Origin: Oscillospiraceae bacterium
GTDB lineage: Bacteria; Bacillota; Clostridia; Oscillospirales; Ruminococcaceae
Length of the DNA stretch: 64,000 nucleotides
Reading direction: 5' to 3'
Assembly (NCBI GenBank): GCA_017505635.1
Contig: JAFVOU010000021.1
Span: forward strand, 42,666 to 106,665
Shown: in pieces, positions 17,886 through 27,317 of the stretch
Layout: every line of letters begins with the position of its first letter
Numbering within the stretch: the stretch's first letter is position 1
The notes under the pieces: generated by a model
What the model saw: the letters and a program-made list of their open reading frames with translations, nothing else
Databases searched by the model: none
Told to the model about the DNA's origin: nothing
Translations under genes and position numbers: made by a program

Positions 17886-19925
17886 TTAAATTGAACCTTT
17901 GTAGTAAAGTCCGCGTGTAAAATCTTTGCCGAATGCTTCGCCGTTTATGAATTTTTCAATCACTTTCTCCGCCTGCTGCTGTGTTTCCACAGTAAAATTA
18001 AGGGATATATAATCGCTTGCTATTTCTTCCTTTCTGTCTCCCATATAAACAGGCACCGAATTGAAGATTTCACGGTATCCCTTTGCTTTGCCGTGACATA
18101 CAACAGGCATTTTTACACCTTTTCTGTCGGTAAGCCAGCCTTTTCCGTCACATTTGTCACAGCTTCTGATATTGGAAATCGGGCAGGACTTTGTAAGCAT
18201 AAGCGGAATATATCCGTAGCCATAAACAATTGTTTTTATGCTGTGGTCTATACGTCTGATGTTTTCAAGTGTAATTTCCGGGCTGAGTGTAATGAAATCC
18301 ACACCCAGTTCCTTATATTGCTGTGCCGCAACAGAGTTGGACACATTAAGGGTAAATGATGAAAACACCTTTTTCTCTTTGACAAGAGGAAGATGCCCGA
18401 TATTCTGCACACAGAAACGGTCAATACCCATATCACCCGCTGCGCTTATAAGTGCTCTGAGTTTTTGTGTACCGTTAAACATATCCCTTGTCAGTTCCAG
18501 AACAATTTTGTCCTTGTACAGCTCGGTTTCGGGCTGATGAAGGTTTTCTATCGGAACAATAATATATTCAAGTTTATCGGCATATTTCTGCGGTATCTGA
18601 CTGTAATTTTCAAAACGTGCTATCAGCTTTGGTGTCTGATATCTCGGCTTGAACGGAACAAACTTATAATCATAAATTTCATATTCGTTCTTTGTACTGC
18701 GCGCATCAAGCAGCTGCTGTACAAGCTGATGCCTTGCTTCGTTTACTGCAGCAAGCGGCAGATATTTGCCTTCCATCAAATCAAGTTCTGTTTTGTCGAG
18801 ATAAAACGGTGTGCCGCCAAGTTTTGCAAGTGCATTGGAAAGGCTTTTTGCATAATCATTCTGTGAATCCTGCACTTTTTCGTTTATAGCGACTTCAAAC
18901 TGATTTTTACCATCGGATATTGTCAGAGCAGAGCTTGTTTCACCCATTGTAAATGCAAAATCAACAGGTACATACTGTCCCTCTCTGCGGTACAGCTGAC
19001 GCAGCTGAGGAAGCACCTCTTTTGTTCGCTGACTGTCTTCTTTTGTTCTTACACCGAATATATCGTTTGAAAATTTACCTTCGATATAATTATTTGTAAA
19101 ACCGGACCGGCTGAATGTATCACGCAGCATCTGCTTATCAAAGCTTTCGCCGTTTACTGCCTTGCGGCAGGCATCAACAGCACCTGCAACATATTCAGGT
19201 GTACGCAGTCTGCCCTCGATTTTAACACACTTAACCCCGATATCTTTAAGCTGTTTTATCATATCAACAGCACAAAGGTCCTTGAGGCTGAGATGATAGT
19301 CTTCCTGAGGTCCTTTTGCAGAAAACGGCAGACGGCAGGTACCTGCACAACGTCCGCGGTTGCCGCTTCGGCCACCCAGAAAGGTGCTTGCATAACACTG
19401 ACCGGAAAGGCACACACACAGAGCACCATGAATAAAAACCTCTGTTTCGATGCCGCAGTTTTCGGTTATATATTTTATTTTTTCAAAAGAACATTCCCTT
19501 GCAAGAATAACACGGGTAAAACCCATTTCCTTAAGCTGAACAGCGCCTTCAAGGGTGTGTACTGCCATCTGTGTAGAACCGTGGCGTGCAAGGGACGGAG
19601 CGATTTCCTTTACAATTTTTGCCGCAGCCATATCCTGCAGAATGACTGCATCAACACCGCATTCTGCAACATTTTTAACAGTATCTGCAAAGCTTTCAAG
19701 TTCTGTATCATAAAGGATTGTATTAAGAGTAACGTTTACGGTAACATTTCTTGCGTGACAGAATTTTACTGCTTCGCTGAGAGTTTCCCAATCGAAATTT
19801 GTTGCAGAGGCACGGGCATTAAAATTCTGAACACCAAGATACACGCTGTCTGCACCCGCAAACACCGCTGCTTTTAAGTTATCAAAATCACCTGCCGGTG
19901 CAAGAATTTCAAAACGGTTATTCAT
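17886..19925 (-). CDS. U32 family peptidase
   Basis: About 679 residues with the U32 fold: 'EILAPAGDFDNLKAAVFAGADSVYLG' at the start, 'FIHGALCVCLSGQCYAS' and 'GNRGRCAGTCRLPF' with the conserved cysteines that in relatives (RlhA, UbiU/V) bind an iron-sulfur cluster. Some U32 members are proteases, others are RNA or quinone hydroxylases, so the substrate is open. The longer C-terminal part includes a second Cys-rich stretch ('CPISNIRSCDKCDGKG'). The ATG at 19925 is chosen because 'agagagg' lies just before it; it overlaps the zapA stop by 8 bp, while an upstream ATG at 20027 lies within zapA without a site. Confidence 0.88.
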   Translation of the reverse strand: MNNRFEILAPAGDFDNLKAAVFAGADSVYLGVQNFNARASATNFDWETLSEAVKFCHARNVTVNVTLNTILYDTELESFADTVKNVAECGVDAVILQDMAAAKIVKEIAPSLARHGSTQMAVHTLEGAVQLKEMGFTRVILARECSFEKIKYITENCGIETEVFIHGALCVCLSGQCYASTFLGGRSGNRGRCAGTCRLPFSAKGPQEDYHLSLKDLCAVDMIKQLKDIGVKCVKIEGRLRTPEYVAGAVDACRKAVNGESFDKQMLRDTFSRSGFTNNYIEGKFSNDIFGVRTKEDSQRTKEVLPQLRQLYRREGQYVPVDFAFTMGETSSALTISDGKNQFEVAINEKVQDSQNDYAKSLSNALAKLGGTPFYLDKTELDLMEGKYLPLAAVNEARHQLVQQLLDARSTKNEYEIYDYKFVPFKPRYQTPKLIARFENYSQIPQKYADKLEYIIVPIENLHQPETELYKDKIVLELTRDMFNGTQKLRALISAAGDMGIDRFCVQNIGHLPLVKEKKVFSSFTLNVSNSVAAQQYKELGVDFITLSPEITLENIRRIDHSIKTIVYGYGYIPLMLTKSCPISNIRSCDKCDGKGWLTDRKGVKMPVVCHGKAKGYREIFNSVPVYMGDRKEEIASDYISLNFTVETQQQAEKVIEKFINGEAFGKDFTRGLYYKGSI

Positions 19926-20271
19926 TGCTGCCTCTCTGGCTCTTGAGGTACTGAATGTCCACTTTAAGCTTTTCAAGTTCAATTTTAACCTTTTCGGCTT
20001 CATATCTTGCTTTATTTGCTTCTTCAAGATACTGTTTTATCTGCAGACGCATATTGTCTGCACCTTTTGAAGATTTTTCAAGCTTGTCCAGATATGTCAT
20101 TGCGCAGATAACCGCTGCCGCTGTAACAGAAGCCGAAGCAGTCTGGTCCAGAACTGTGCGCATATCCTGGTCAAGTGTTTTTGCTATGGACAAAACGTGC
20201 TCTTCGCTGTCCATAGAATTGATGGTGTAGGTTGAGCCTGCAATATTTAATTTTATTTTGTTAAAAGGCAT
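19918..20271 (-). CDS. zapA: Cell division protein ZapA
   Basis: A 117-residue FtsZ-ring stabiliser. The N-terminal domain ('KIKLNIAGSTYTI') is followed by 'SEEHVLSIAKTLDQDM' and a long coiled coil (about 60-112, rich in Glu, Lys and Leu). Such a long C-terminal coil is usual for Gram-positive ZapA. It heads the unit that continues into the U32 peptidase, DUF4321 and maf, linking division and envelope functions. Confidence 0.88.
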   Translation of the reverse strand: MPFNKIKLNIAGSTYTINSMDSEEHVLSIAKTLDQDMRTVLDQTASASVTAAAVICAMTYLDKLEKSSKGADNMRLQIKQYLEEANKARYEAEKVKIELEKLKVDIQYLKSQRGSNE

Positions 20272-20389
20272 AATTAACCTCCCTGATATATATAAATTGA
20301 TTTTTAAATAAAATTACTCACAATATATTGTACATTATAATTTGACTTTTAGCAACAATATAATATATAATAATGAAACATTTTTCTTG

Positions 20390-20418
20390 TTGTAATATAT
20401 AAGGAAACTTGTTATACT
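20390..20418 (+). promoter_or_regulatory. Promoter of glgP
   Basis: TTGTAA (20390-20395), 17-bp spacer, TATACT (20413-20418), 60 bp upstream of the start codon, in the divergent zapA-glgP region. A TATAAT-like element for zapA may lie near 20332-20345 on the minus strand but its -35 is unclear. Confidence 0.65.
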
Positions 20419-20478
20419 GACTAAGATGGTTAATTTTGTATATTTATAAAACCATAATAAAAGAGAGGGAGTGTAATT

Positions 20479-22887
20479 TTGCAGTACAATATTACATCTA
20501 AACAGCTTGCAGAAGAAGTAAAAAGTATTCTTATGCAGGAACATTCCAAAAAGCTTGAAGAAGCTACTTATGAAGACATCTACAAGGCTACAGCATACTG
20601 TGTAAGAAGAATGCTCAGCCGCAAAAACAACGAATTTATGGCAGATACCTATGGCCAGGGCAAAAAGAAGGTATACTACCTTTGTATAGAATTTTTGATG
20701 GGCCGCAGCCTTAAAACAAACCTTTACAATATGGGCTTGGACAAAGTTGCTGCTGATATGTTTAAGGAATTTGGTGTATCTGAAGAACGCATTTATGAAT
20801 GTGAACCTGACGCAGGTCTTGGCAATGGCGGTCTCGGCCGTCTTGCTGCATGCTTTATGGATGCTCTTGCAAGCGACCAGTATGCCGGCGGCGGTTACTC
20901 TATTCTTTATGAGTACGGTATCTTCAAACAGAAAATCGTTAACGGCTGGCAGCAGGAACAGCCTGACAACTGGCTTCCTGGCGGTGAAGTATGGCTGAAA
21001 GCTCATCCAAACCAGGCTGTTGAAGTTAAATTCGGCGGTACAGCAGAAAGTGTATGGAGCGAAGGTTTCCATCACGTTGTGCACAAGGACTACTCCAGTG
21101 TTATGGCTATCCCATACGATATGTATGTTTCCGGCTATGACAGCAAAGGCGTTTCCAAACTGAGACTGTGGGAATCCAAAGCCAAATCCATCGATATGGA
21201 AAGCTTTAACAAAGGTGACTATCTGCAGGCAATTAAAGCCGGCAGCGATGCTGAACTTATCAGTAAAGTCCTCTACCCTAACGATAATCACACTGAAGGT
21301 AAAATCCTTCGTCTTAAACAGCAGTACTTCTTCTGCTGTGCAAGTATCAACGACATCGTTACAAACCACCTTGCACAGTACGGCACTCTTGAAAACCTTG
21401 CTGAAAAAGTGGCTATCCACATCAACGATACTCATCCTACACTTGCTATCCTTGAACTTATGCGTATTCTCCTTGACGAATGCGGATATACATGGGATAA
21501 ATCCTTTGAAATTGTAAAAAATACATTTGCATACACAAACCACACTGTTCTTCCTGAAGCTCTGGAAAAATGGAATGTTGGTCTGTTCAAAGAAACTCTT
21601 CCAAGAATTTTTGCAATTCTTGAAGAACTTAACAAACGTGCAAGACAGGACCTGTTTGCTGCATTCCCTGGCGACTGGGGCAAAATTGACTATATGAGCC
21701 CTGTGCTTGGCAACGAAGTAAGAACAGCAAACATCTGCTGCTATGTTTGTCACTCCATCAACGGCGTTTCCGAACTTCACAGCCAGATTATCAAGGATAC
21801 AGTTTTCCACGACTATTTCCTTTTTGCTCCTAAAAAGTTCAAAAATGTTACAAACGGTATTGCATACAGAAGATGGCTGCTTCAGTCCAACCCTGAACTG
21901 TGCAAATTCCTTGACAAACACATCGGCACAGAATATAAACGCAATGCATATGCACTTAAAGACCTTGAAAAATTCTACGATGATGAAAAAGCAATCAAAG
22001 AACTGCTTAAAATCAAACAGAAAAACAAAAAGGCATTTGCTGAATACCTCTACAACACAACAGGCGAAAAAATCAATCCTGATTCCATCTTTGACGTTCA
22101 GGTTAAACGTCTGCACGAATATAAACGTCAGCACCTCAATGCATTGAATATTCTTGCTGAATATATCGAAATCAAAGAAAATCCAACTATGGATTTCACA
22201 CCAAAAACATACATCTTTGGTGCAAAAGCTGCTCCTGGTTACTATATGGCTAAACAGATTATCCGTCTTATCCATGCAATCAAACAGCTTGTTGAAAATG
22301 ACCCTGATACAAAAGACAAACTCAAAGTTGTTTATCTGGAAAACTACTCTGTATCCCTCAGCGAAAGACTTATGCCTGCAAGTGAAATCAGTGAACAGAT
22401 TTCCCTCGCCGGTACAGAAGCTTCCGGTACAGGCAACATGAAATTTATGATTAACGGTGCTGTTACATTCGGCACATACGATGGTGCCAACGTTGAAATC
22501 AAACAGTGCTGCGGTGCAGAACACTTTATCCAGTTTGGTATGGAAACACCTGAAGTTAACGCACTTAAAGCTGCCGGCTACAGCCCTAAAAAATATATTG
22601 CCGAAAGCCCAATTCTCCAGAAGGTTATGACACTTCTCAGAAACGGCATCAACGGCAACTACTTCAACGAAATTGAAGACAATCTTACAAACAGCGACCC
22701 ATATATGGTTATGGCTGACTTTGATTCCTACCACGAAACACAGCGTATGCTGAGAAGTCTGTACAAAGACAAAGTTAAATTTGGCCAGATGAGCCTTATG
22801 AACATTGCAAACGCAGGCAAGTTCTCCGCAGACAGATCTATTGAAGATTACGCAACAACTATCTGGAATCTCGAAAAAATCAAATAA
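20479..22887 (+). CDS. glgP: Glycogen/maltodextrin phosphorylase
   Basis: GT35 enzyme that releases glucose 1-phosphate from the ends of alpha-1,4-glucans; 802 residues, the usual size. Family stretches are 'FLMGRSLKTNLYNMG', 'DAGLGNGGLGRLAACFMDAL', 'HINDTHPTLAILELMR' and the pyridoxal-phosphate lysine motif 'EASGTGNMKFMINGA'. The start is TTG at 20479, after 'agagaggga'; an in-frame stop lies just upstream, so no other start is possible. It is followed 18 bp later by a GH13 hydrolase, together a glucan-degrading pair. Confidence 0.95.
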   Translation: MQYNITSKQLAEEVKSILMQEHSKKLEEATYEDIYKATAYCVRRMLSRKNNEFMADTYGQGKKKVYYLCIEFLMGRSLKTNLYNMGLDKVAADMFKEFGVSEERIYECEPDAGLGNGGLGRLAACFMDALASDQYAGGGYSILYEYGIFKQKIVNGWQQEQPDNWLPGGEVWLKAHPNQAVEVKFGGTAESVWSEGFHHVVHKDYSSVMAIPYDMYVSGYDSKGVSKLRLWESKAKSIDMESFNKGDYLQAIKAGSDAELISKVLYPNDNHTEGKILRLKQQYFFCCASINDIVTNHLAQYGTLENLAEKVAIHINDTHPTLAILELMRILLDECGYTWDKSFEIVKNTFAYTNHTVLPEALEKWNVGLFKETLPRIFAILEELNKRARQDLFAAFPGDWGKIDYMSPVLGNEVRTANICCYVCHSINGVSELHSQIIKDTVFHDYFLFAPKKFKNVTNGIAYRRWLLQSNPELCKFLDKHIGTEYKRNAYALKDLEKFYDDEKAIKELLKIKQKNKKAFAEYLYNTTGEKINPDSIFDVQVKRLHEYKRQHLNALNILAEYIEIKENPTMDFTPKTYIFGAKAAPGYYMAKQIIRLIHAIKQLVENDPDTKDKLKVVYLENYSVSLSERLMPASEISEQISLAGTEASGTGNMKFMINGAVTFGTYDGANVEIKQCCGAEHFIQFGMETPEVNALKAAGYSPKKYIAESPILQKVMTLLRNGINGNYFNEIEDNLTNSDPYMVMADFDSYHETQRMLRSLYKDKVKFGQMSLMNIANAGKFSADRSIEDYATTIWNLEKIK

Positions 22888-22905
22888 TTTTAGACAAGGT
22901 GACTT

Positions 22906-24705
22906 ATGAGGATTTTTAACAGCAGAGATGAGTTTTACAAGAAACCTTTCGGCGCAGTAAAACAGGATACAGAGGTAACTTTCTGTATTGCACTTGATAA
23001 AGATGATGTTAAACCATTTCTTTCCGTTCAACGTGAAACTGCTGAAAATCAGAAGCTCGCTATGACTTTTAAAGGCAAAGAAAACGGTAAATTTATATTT
23101 ACCGTTTCTTTTGTTCCTGACCAGCGCGGACTTTATTTTTACTCTTTTGATTTAGGCAAACAAGGCATTTACAACAAAGGCAAAGGCGACGGTTATCTTG
23201 CCGAAAACGGCAACCGTTTTCAGCTGACTGTTTATGATAAAAACTTTACTGTTCCGCAGCAGGCAAAGGGCAAGGTTTTTTATCAGATTTTCCCTGACAG
23301 ATTTTACGAAGGCAAAAAGAAAACACAGCTTAGCTTTATTGACCGCGTTTACCGTCCTGACAAGGAAGGTGAACCTTTCTTCTACCCTACTGAACAGCCT
23401 GACGGATATCTTAATAAAGACTATTACGGCGGTGACTTTCAGGGTATTATACAGAAACTGGACTATCTTGAGGAACTTGGAGTTGGCTATATCTATCTGA
23501 ACCCTATCTTTGAGGCACATTCCAACCACCGCTACAACACAGCGGACTATATGAAAATAGACCCTGAACTTGGTACTCTGGAAGATTTCCATGCTCTTTG
23601 TGCTGCTGCACACGAAAGAAATATGCGAATCATTCTTGACGGTGTTTTCAGTCACACAGGCAGCGACAGTATCTACTTCAATAAAGAAGGCAGATATGAC
23701 AGCAAAGGTGCTTACGGCAATCCTGACAGCCCTTACAGAAAATGGTATGAATTTTCTCCTCGTTTTCGCTGCGGTTACCGCGCATGGTGGGGCTTTGACA
23801 CTTTGCCTGAGACAAACGAAAAAGACCCTGACTTCGTTGAATTTATCTGCGGCAAGGGCGGTGTAATCGATTACTGGCTTACACAGGGTGCCGACGGCTT
23901 CCGCCTTGACGTTGCTGACGAACTTCCTGACAGCTTTATCGACCAGATTCGTGTTGCTGTAAAAGCTCACGGTGATGACAAGCTTCTTATCGGTGAAGTT
24001 TGGGAAGATGCAACAAACAAGATAAGCTACAACAAGCGCAGAAGATATCTGCTTGGTACAGGTCTGGACAGCACAATGAACTATCCGTTCCGTGTTTCCA
24101 TTCTTGAGTTTCTCACAGGCAAAAGCGGTCATGCTTTCTGTGATGAAATTATGACTATCTGCGAAAACTACCCTAAAGAAGCTCTTGATGTGGCTATGAA
24201 CAACCTTTCTACCCACGATACACCAAGAGCAATGACCGCCCTGTGCGGAGAAAATCCGTACAGCACAGACAGATACTGGCAGAGCAAACGTTTTCTCACC
24301 GCCGAAAAATATATCAGAGCACAGAAACTGATTGTATGTGGCTTTGCACTGCTGTTTACTTTACCAGGTCTGCCTTGTATATACTATGGCGATGAAATAG
24401 GCATGCAGGGTTATCGCGACCCGTTTAACCGCGGTTACTTTACCTGGTGGGCAATGGACAAGTATATTCAGAGCAATGTTAAAAAGCTTTCTGCTTTCCG
24501 CAACAGCCACGATGTATTTGAAGAAGGGCACATTTACTTTGCCTACTCCACAGACGAATGCATAGCTTATACTCGCTACAACAAAGAAACAGGCAAGGAA
24601 GTATTTATAGCCGTTAACCGTGGTCAACACGACGAAATTATCAACTTTAACGGCAAAAAATACACAGTACCTGCTATGTACTATCTTATTGAAGAAATCA
24701 AATAA
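22906..24705 (+). CDS. GH13 alpha-glucan hydrolase, neopullulanase/cyclomaltodextrinase type
   Basis: A 599-residue cytosolic enzyme without a signal peptide. Residues 1 to about 115 form a beta-rich N-terminal domain, followed by the barrel. Conserved regions are 'YQIFPDRFYEG', 'DGVFSHTG', 'GFRLDVADEL' (nucleophile Asp335), 'GEVWED' (acid Glu364) and 'LSTHDTPR' (Asp438). The pattern is that of the neopullulanase/cyclomaltodextrinase/maltogenic amylase subfamily. Paired with glgP, it probably trims or debranches dextrins so that phosphorolysis can go on. Exact specificity is not readable. The pair ends in a terminator. Confidence 0.88.
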   Translation: MRIFNSRDEFYKKPFGAVKQDTEVTFCIALDKDDVKPFLSVQRETAENQKLAMTFKGKENGKFIFTVSFVPDQRGLYFYSFDLGKQGIYNKGKGDGYLAENGNRFQLTVYDKNFTVPQQAKGKVFYQIFPDRFYEGKKKTQLSFIDRVYRPDKEGEPFFYPTEQPDGYLNKDYYGGDFQGIIQKLDYLEELGVGYIYLNPIFEAHSNHRYNTADYMKIDPELGTLEDFHALCAAAHERNMRIILDGVFSHTGSDSIYFNKEGRYDSKGAYGNPDSPYRKWYEFSPRFRCGYRAWWGFDTLPETNEKDPDFVEFICGKGGVIDYWLTQGADGFRLDVADELPDSFIDQIRVAVKAHGDDKLLIGEVWEDATNKISYNKRRRYLLGTGLDSTMNYPFRVSILEFLTGKSGHAFCDEIMTICENYPKEALDVAMNNLSTHDTPRAMTALCGENPYSTDRYWQSKRFLTAEKYIRAQKLIVCGFALLFTLPGLPCIYYGDEIGMQGYRDPFNRGYFTWWAMDKYIQSNVKKLSAFRNSHDVFEEGHIYFAYSTDECIAYTRYNKETGKEVFIAVNRGQHDEIINFNGKKYTVPAMYYLIEEIK

Positions 24706-24723
24706 TATAAAACACATTAAAGA

Positions 24724-24793
24724 AAAATCCTGAACGTATTGTTCAGGATTTTTTTGCAATAAAAAAGCCATCGGTAAACCGATGGCTTTTTAT
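24724..24793. terminator. Two adjacent terminators for convergent units
   Basis: The first hairpin (arms 'aaaatcctgaac' and 'gttcaggatttt', about 24724-24754) ends in seven T on plus and ends the glucan unit. The second (24761-24791, arms 'aaaaagccatcggt' and 'accgatggcttttt') is symmetrical and suits the minus-strand TRAP operon. Confidence 0.88.
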
Positions 24794-24819
24794 ATTTAAA
24801 TAACCACTAAGATGTCGTC

Positions 24820-26793
24820 TTAAATCATTGCTTTTTTCTTTTTGGAAGCAAGCTGCCATACACAGCAGAGAACAATTACAATAACACCGATAACGTCTGT
24901 TACAGCACCTGGAATAAGCATAAAGATACCGCCAAATACTGCCATAAGTCTCTGGATAACATTCATTTCTGCAACCATATATCCGCCAAGGCCGCCTGCA
25001 ACACCAAACAGACCAACAAGAGATGTTACAACAATAAGAATAACATCAAGTACGCCTGCATCGATAAAGAGCATTGCCGGGTTCATAGCAAAGATGTATG
25101 GAACAAGGAATGCTGCGATAGCAAGTCTTGAAGCATTAAATGCTGTTTTCATCGGATTGGATTTAGCGATAGCAGAACCTGCATATGCTGCAAGAGCAAC
25201 CGGAGGTGTAATATCAGCTACGATACCAAAGTAGAACACGAACATATTTGCTGCGATTGGGTTAACGCCCATACCGTTAACAAGGATAGGTGCACAAGTT
25301 GTAGCCATGATAATATAGTTAGCTGTTGTAGGAACACCCATGCCCAGAACGATACATGTAAGCATTGTAAGGAACAAAGCGATAATAACTCTGTCGCCTG
25401 CAACACCAACGATTGCAGAAATAAGAATCTGGCCAAGACCTGTCATTGTAACAACGCCTGCGATAATACCTGCAACACCACATGCTACAGCAACGGACAG
25501 TGTGTTTTTACCGCCTGTTTCAAGAGCTGCTACAAAACGTTTTGGATTCATTCTTGTTTCTTTGTTAGGTATGCTTACCAAAATTGCAAGCAATGTTGCA
25601 AATACTGCAGAACGGGACATTGTGTAGCCCTTCATAACCATTACAACAAGAGCAATAAGTGGGATAAGCAGGTAACCCTGTTTGATAAACAATGGGAAGA
25701 ATTTTGGGAGGTCTTCTTTGGAGATACCTTTAAGGCCAAGACGTTTTGCTTCGAGGTGAACTGTGATAAAGATACCTGTGAAGTACAGAAGTGCCGGGAA
25801 GATTGCACGGAATGCAATTTCACTGTACTGTACACCAACCATTTCTGCCATAAGGAAAGCAGCGGCACCCATAATAGGAGGCATAATCTGACCCCCTGTA
25901 GAAGCAGCAGCTTCAACAGCACCGGCAAATTCACCTTTATAACCTGTTTTCTTCATCAATGGAATTGTAACGGAACCTGTTGTAACTGTGTTACCAACAG
26001 AAGAACCGGAAACCATACCGCAAAGTGCAGAAGAGATAACTGCTACTTTAGCAGGACCACCTGTGGATGCACCTGCAATAGAGTTTGCAAGCTGAATAAA
26101 GAACTCGGAAATACCGGTTGCTTCAAGGAATGCACCAAACATAATGAACAGTGCTATGTATGTGGAACAAACACCGATTGGAGTACCGATAACACCACCT
26201 GTTGTGTAGAACAGGTTGTAAACAACAGATTTCAAAATCTGCATAAAGCTTCTGCCCTGGTCAAACCCAGCCCAGAATGCATAACCTATAAAGAATGTAA
26301 CAACAAACAGAATAGGCACACCTACCGACCTTCGGCAAGCTTCCATAAGAACAAGTATGCCTATAACACCTACAAACACTTCAAGTGTGCTGATACGTGT
26401 TGCGTGGCTGATAATTTCTTTAAAGTTGATAACAAAATAGAAATATGCCCCACTGCCCAAGACCATTAAAACAAGGTCATAGATTGGCACGTGGTTAACT
26501 TTTGTATTACCCTTTTTAGCAGGATAAACAAGAAATACAAGTACAATAACGATACCTACAAAGAGTGAACGTCTAACACGTTCGTCCCAGTTTGCAAACA
26601 GGTTCATATAAATCATAAGAACCGCAAATGCTGCAAGAAGATAGCTGATAACAGCTTTAGGTTTGCCTTCCCAATATCTTGTGTTGGACTCTCTGTCGTA
26701 TTTTTTCATTATGGCATCTATGTCTTCAGCAGAACCCACAGCGTCTTCTTCCACTGCCGGAGCTGTGTTAACTTTTATGTTTTCATTTGCCAT
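24820..26793 (-). CDS. TRAP transporter fused permease (TAXI type)
   Basis: A 657-residue membrane protein fusing the small (DctQ-like) and large (DctM-like) TRAP permease subunits, as is usual in TAXI systems. About 16 or more hydrophobic segments are seen after a 45-residue acidic, cytosolic N-terminus. Family stretches include 'GAFLEATGISEFFIQLANS', 'GMVSGSSVGNTVTTGSVTIP', 'AASTGGQIMPPIMGAAAF' and 'GMGVPTTANYIIMAT'. It works with the solute-binding protein at 27318 as a Na+-driven importer, probably of an organic acid. The DUF1850 gene lies between the two. Confidence 0.92.
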   Translation of the reverse strand: MANENIKVNTAPAVEEDAVGSAEDIDAIMKKYDRESNTRYWEGKPKAVISYLLAAFAVLMIYMNLFANWDERVRRSLFVGIVIVLVFLVYPAKKGNTKVNHVPIYDLVLMVLGSGAYFYFVINFKEIISHATRISTLEVFVGVIGILVLMEACRRSVGVPILFVVTFFIGYAFWAGFDQGRSFMQILKSVVYNLFYTTGGVIGTPIGVCSTYIALFIMFGAFLEATGISEFFIQLANSIAGASTGGPAKVAVISSALCGMVSGSSVGNTVTTGSVTIPLMKKTGYKGEFAGAVEAAASTGGQIMPPIMGAAAFLMAEMVGVQYSEIAFRAIFPALLYFTGIFITVHLEAKRLGLKGISKEDLPKFFPLFIKQGYLLIPLIALVVMVMKGYTMSRSAVFATLLAILVSIPNKETRMNPKRFVAALETGGKNTLSVAVACGVAGIIAGVVTMTGLGQILISAIVGVAGDRVIIALFLTMLTCIVLGMGVPTTANYIIMATTCAPILVNGMGVNPIAANMFVFYFGIVADITPPVALAAYAGSAIAKSNPMKTAFNASRLAIAAFLVPYIFAMNPAMLFIDAGVLDVILIVVTSLVGLFGVAGGLGGYMVAEMNVIQRLMAVFGGIFMLIPGAVTDVIGVIVIVLCCVWQLASKKKKAMI

Positions 26794-26816
26794 AAAAAGT
26801 CCTCCTTGGATTATTT

Positions 26817-27308
26817 TTAGAAATATCTATGTTCACAGGAAAAACTTACTTTGCAGTTTCTGCCGCAAGTTTCCCTTAAACTGATTTCCTGGTTATGGAT
26901 TGTAAGCGTATGGTCTGACCATGTGCCCACAATATAAGAGAGATATGGCATTTCCATATCAAAACCGGAAACCACCATCTCTCCGTTTTCATTGATTTCT
27001 AAAGTCTGACCCTCTTCAATCTCTGTCTGAACACCTGCTCCAAAATTATTATAGATAGTGCGTATAACATATATCTTGCCATCTTTAATCTGATACACAT
27101 CGGTGAGAGGATACTGATTGACAGAGTGTATAAAGGTTATCGAAAATTCGTCACCTTCACTGACACGGAAACGGGTAATTTGTTCATCCGTGTCCCCATT
27201 CCTTAAGACCAGATAATATCCGCTTCTTAGTCCTAATATCACAATGACTGCAATAATGACAGACATTATTGCAGCCATTGCTGTAAAACTATGCTTTGTT
27301 AATTTCAA
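26817..27308 (-). CDS. DUF1850 protein associated with TAXI TRAP transporter
   Basis: A 163-residue protein with one N-terminal membrane segment (about 8-28) and an extracytoplasmic domain. The motif 'FSITFIHSVNQYPLTDVYQI' followed by 'NNFGAGVQTE' is characteristic of DUF1850. These genes sit regularly between the binding protein and the permease of TAXI operons, as here (9 bp after the first and 23 bp before the second). A role as accessory subunit is inferred from this conserved linkage only. The C-terminus carries two extra cysteines. Confidence 0.8.
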   Translation of the reverse strand: MKLTKHSFTAMAAIMSVIIAVIVILGLRSGYYLVLRNGDTDEQITRFRVSEGDEFSITFIHSVNQYPLTDVYQIKDGKIYVIRTIYNNFGAGVQTEIEEGQTLEINENGEMVVSGFDMEMPYLSYIVGTWSDHTLTIHNQEISLRETCGRNCKVSFSCEHRYF

Positions 27309-27317
27309 AGTTGTAAA

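Noticed and set aside
20335..23031. An 898-codon open frame antisense to glgP
   Set aside because: It mirrors the codon bias of glgP; the product is rich in Cys, Phe and Val without domain sense, and it runs past both ends of the real gene into its promoter.
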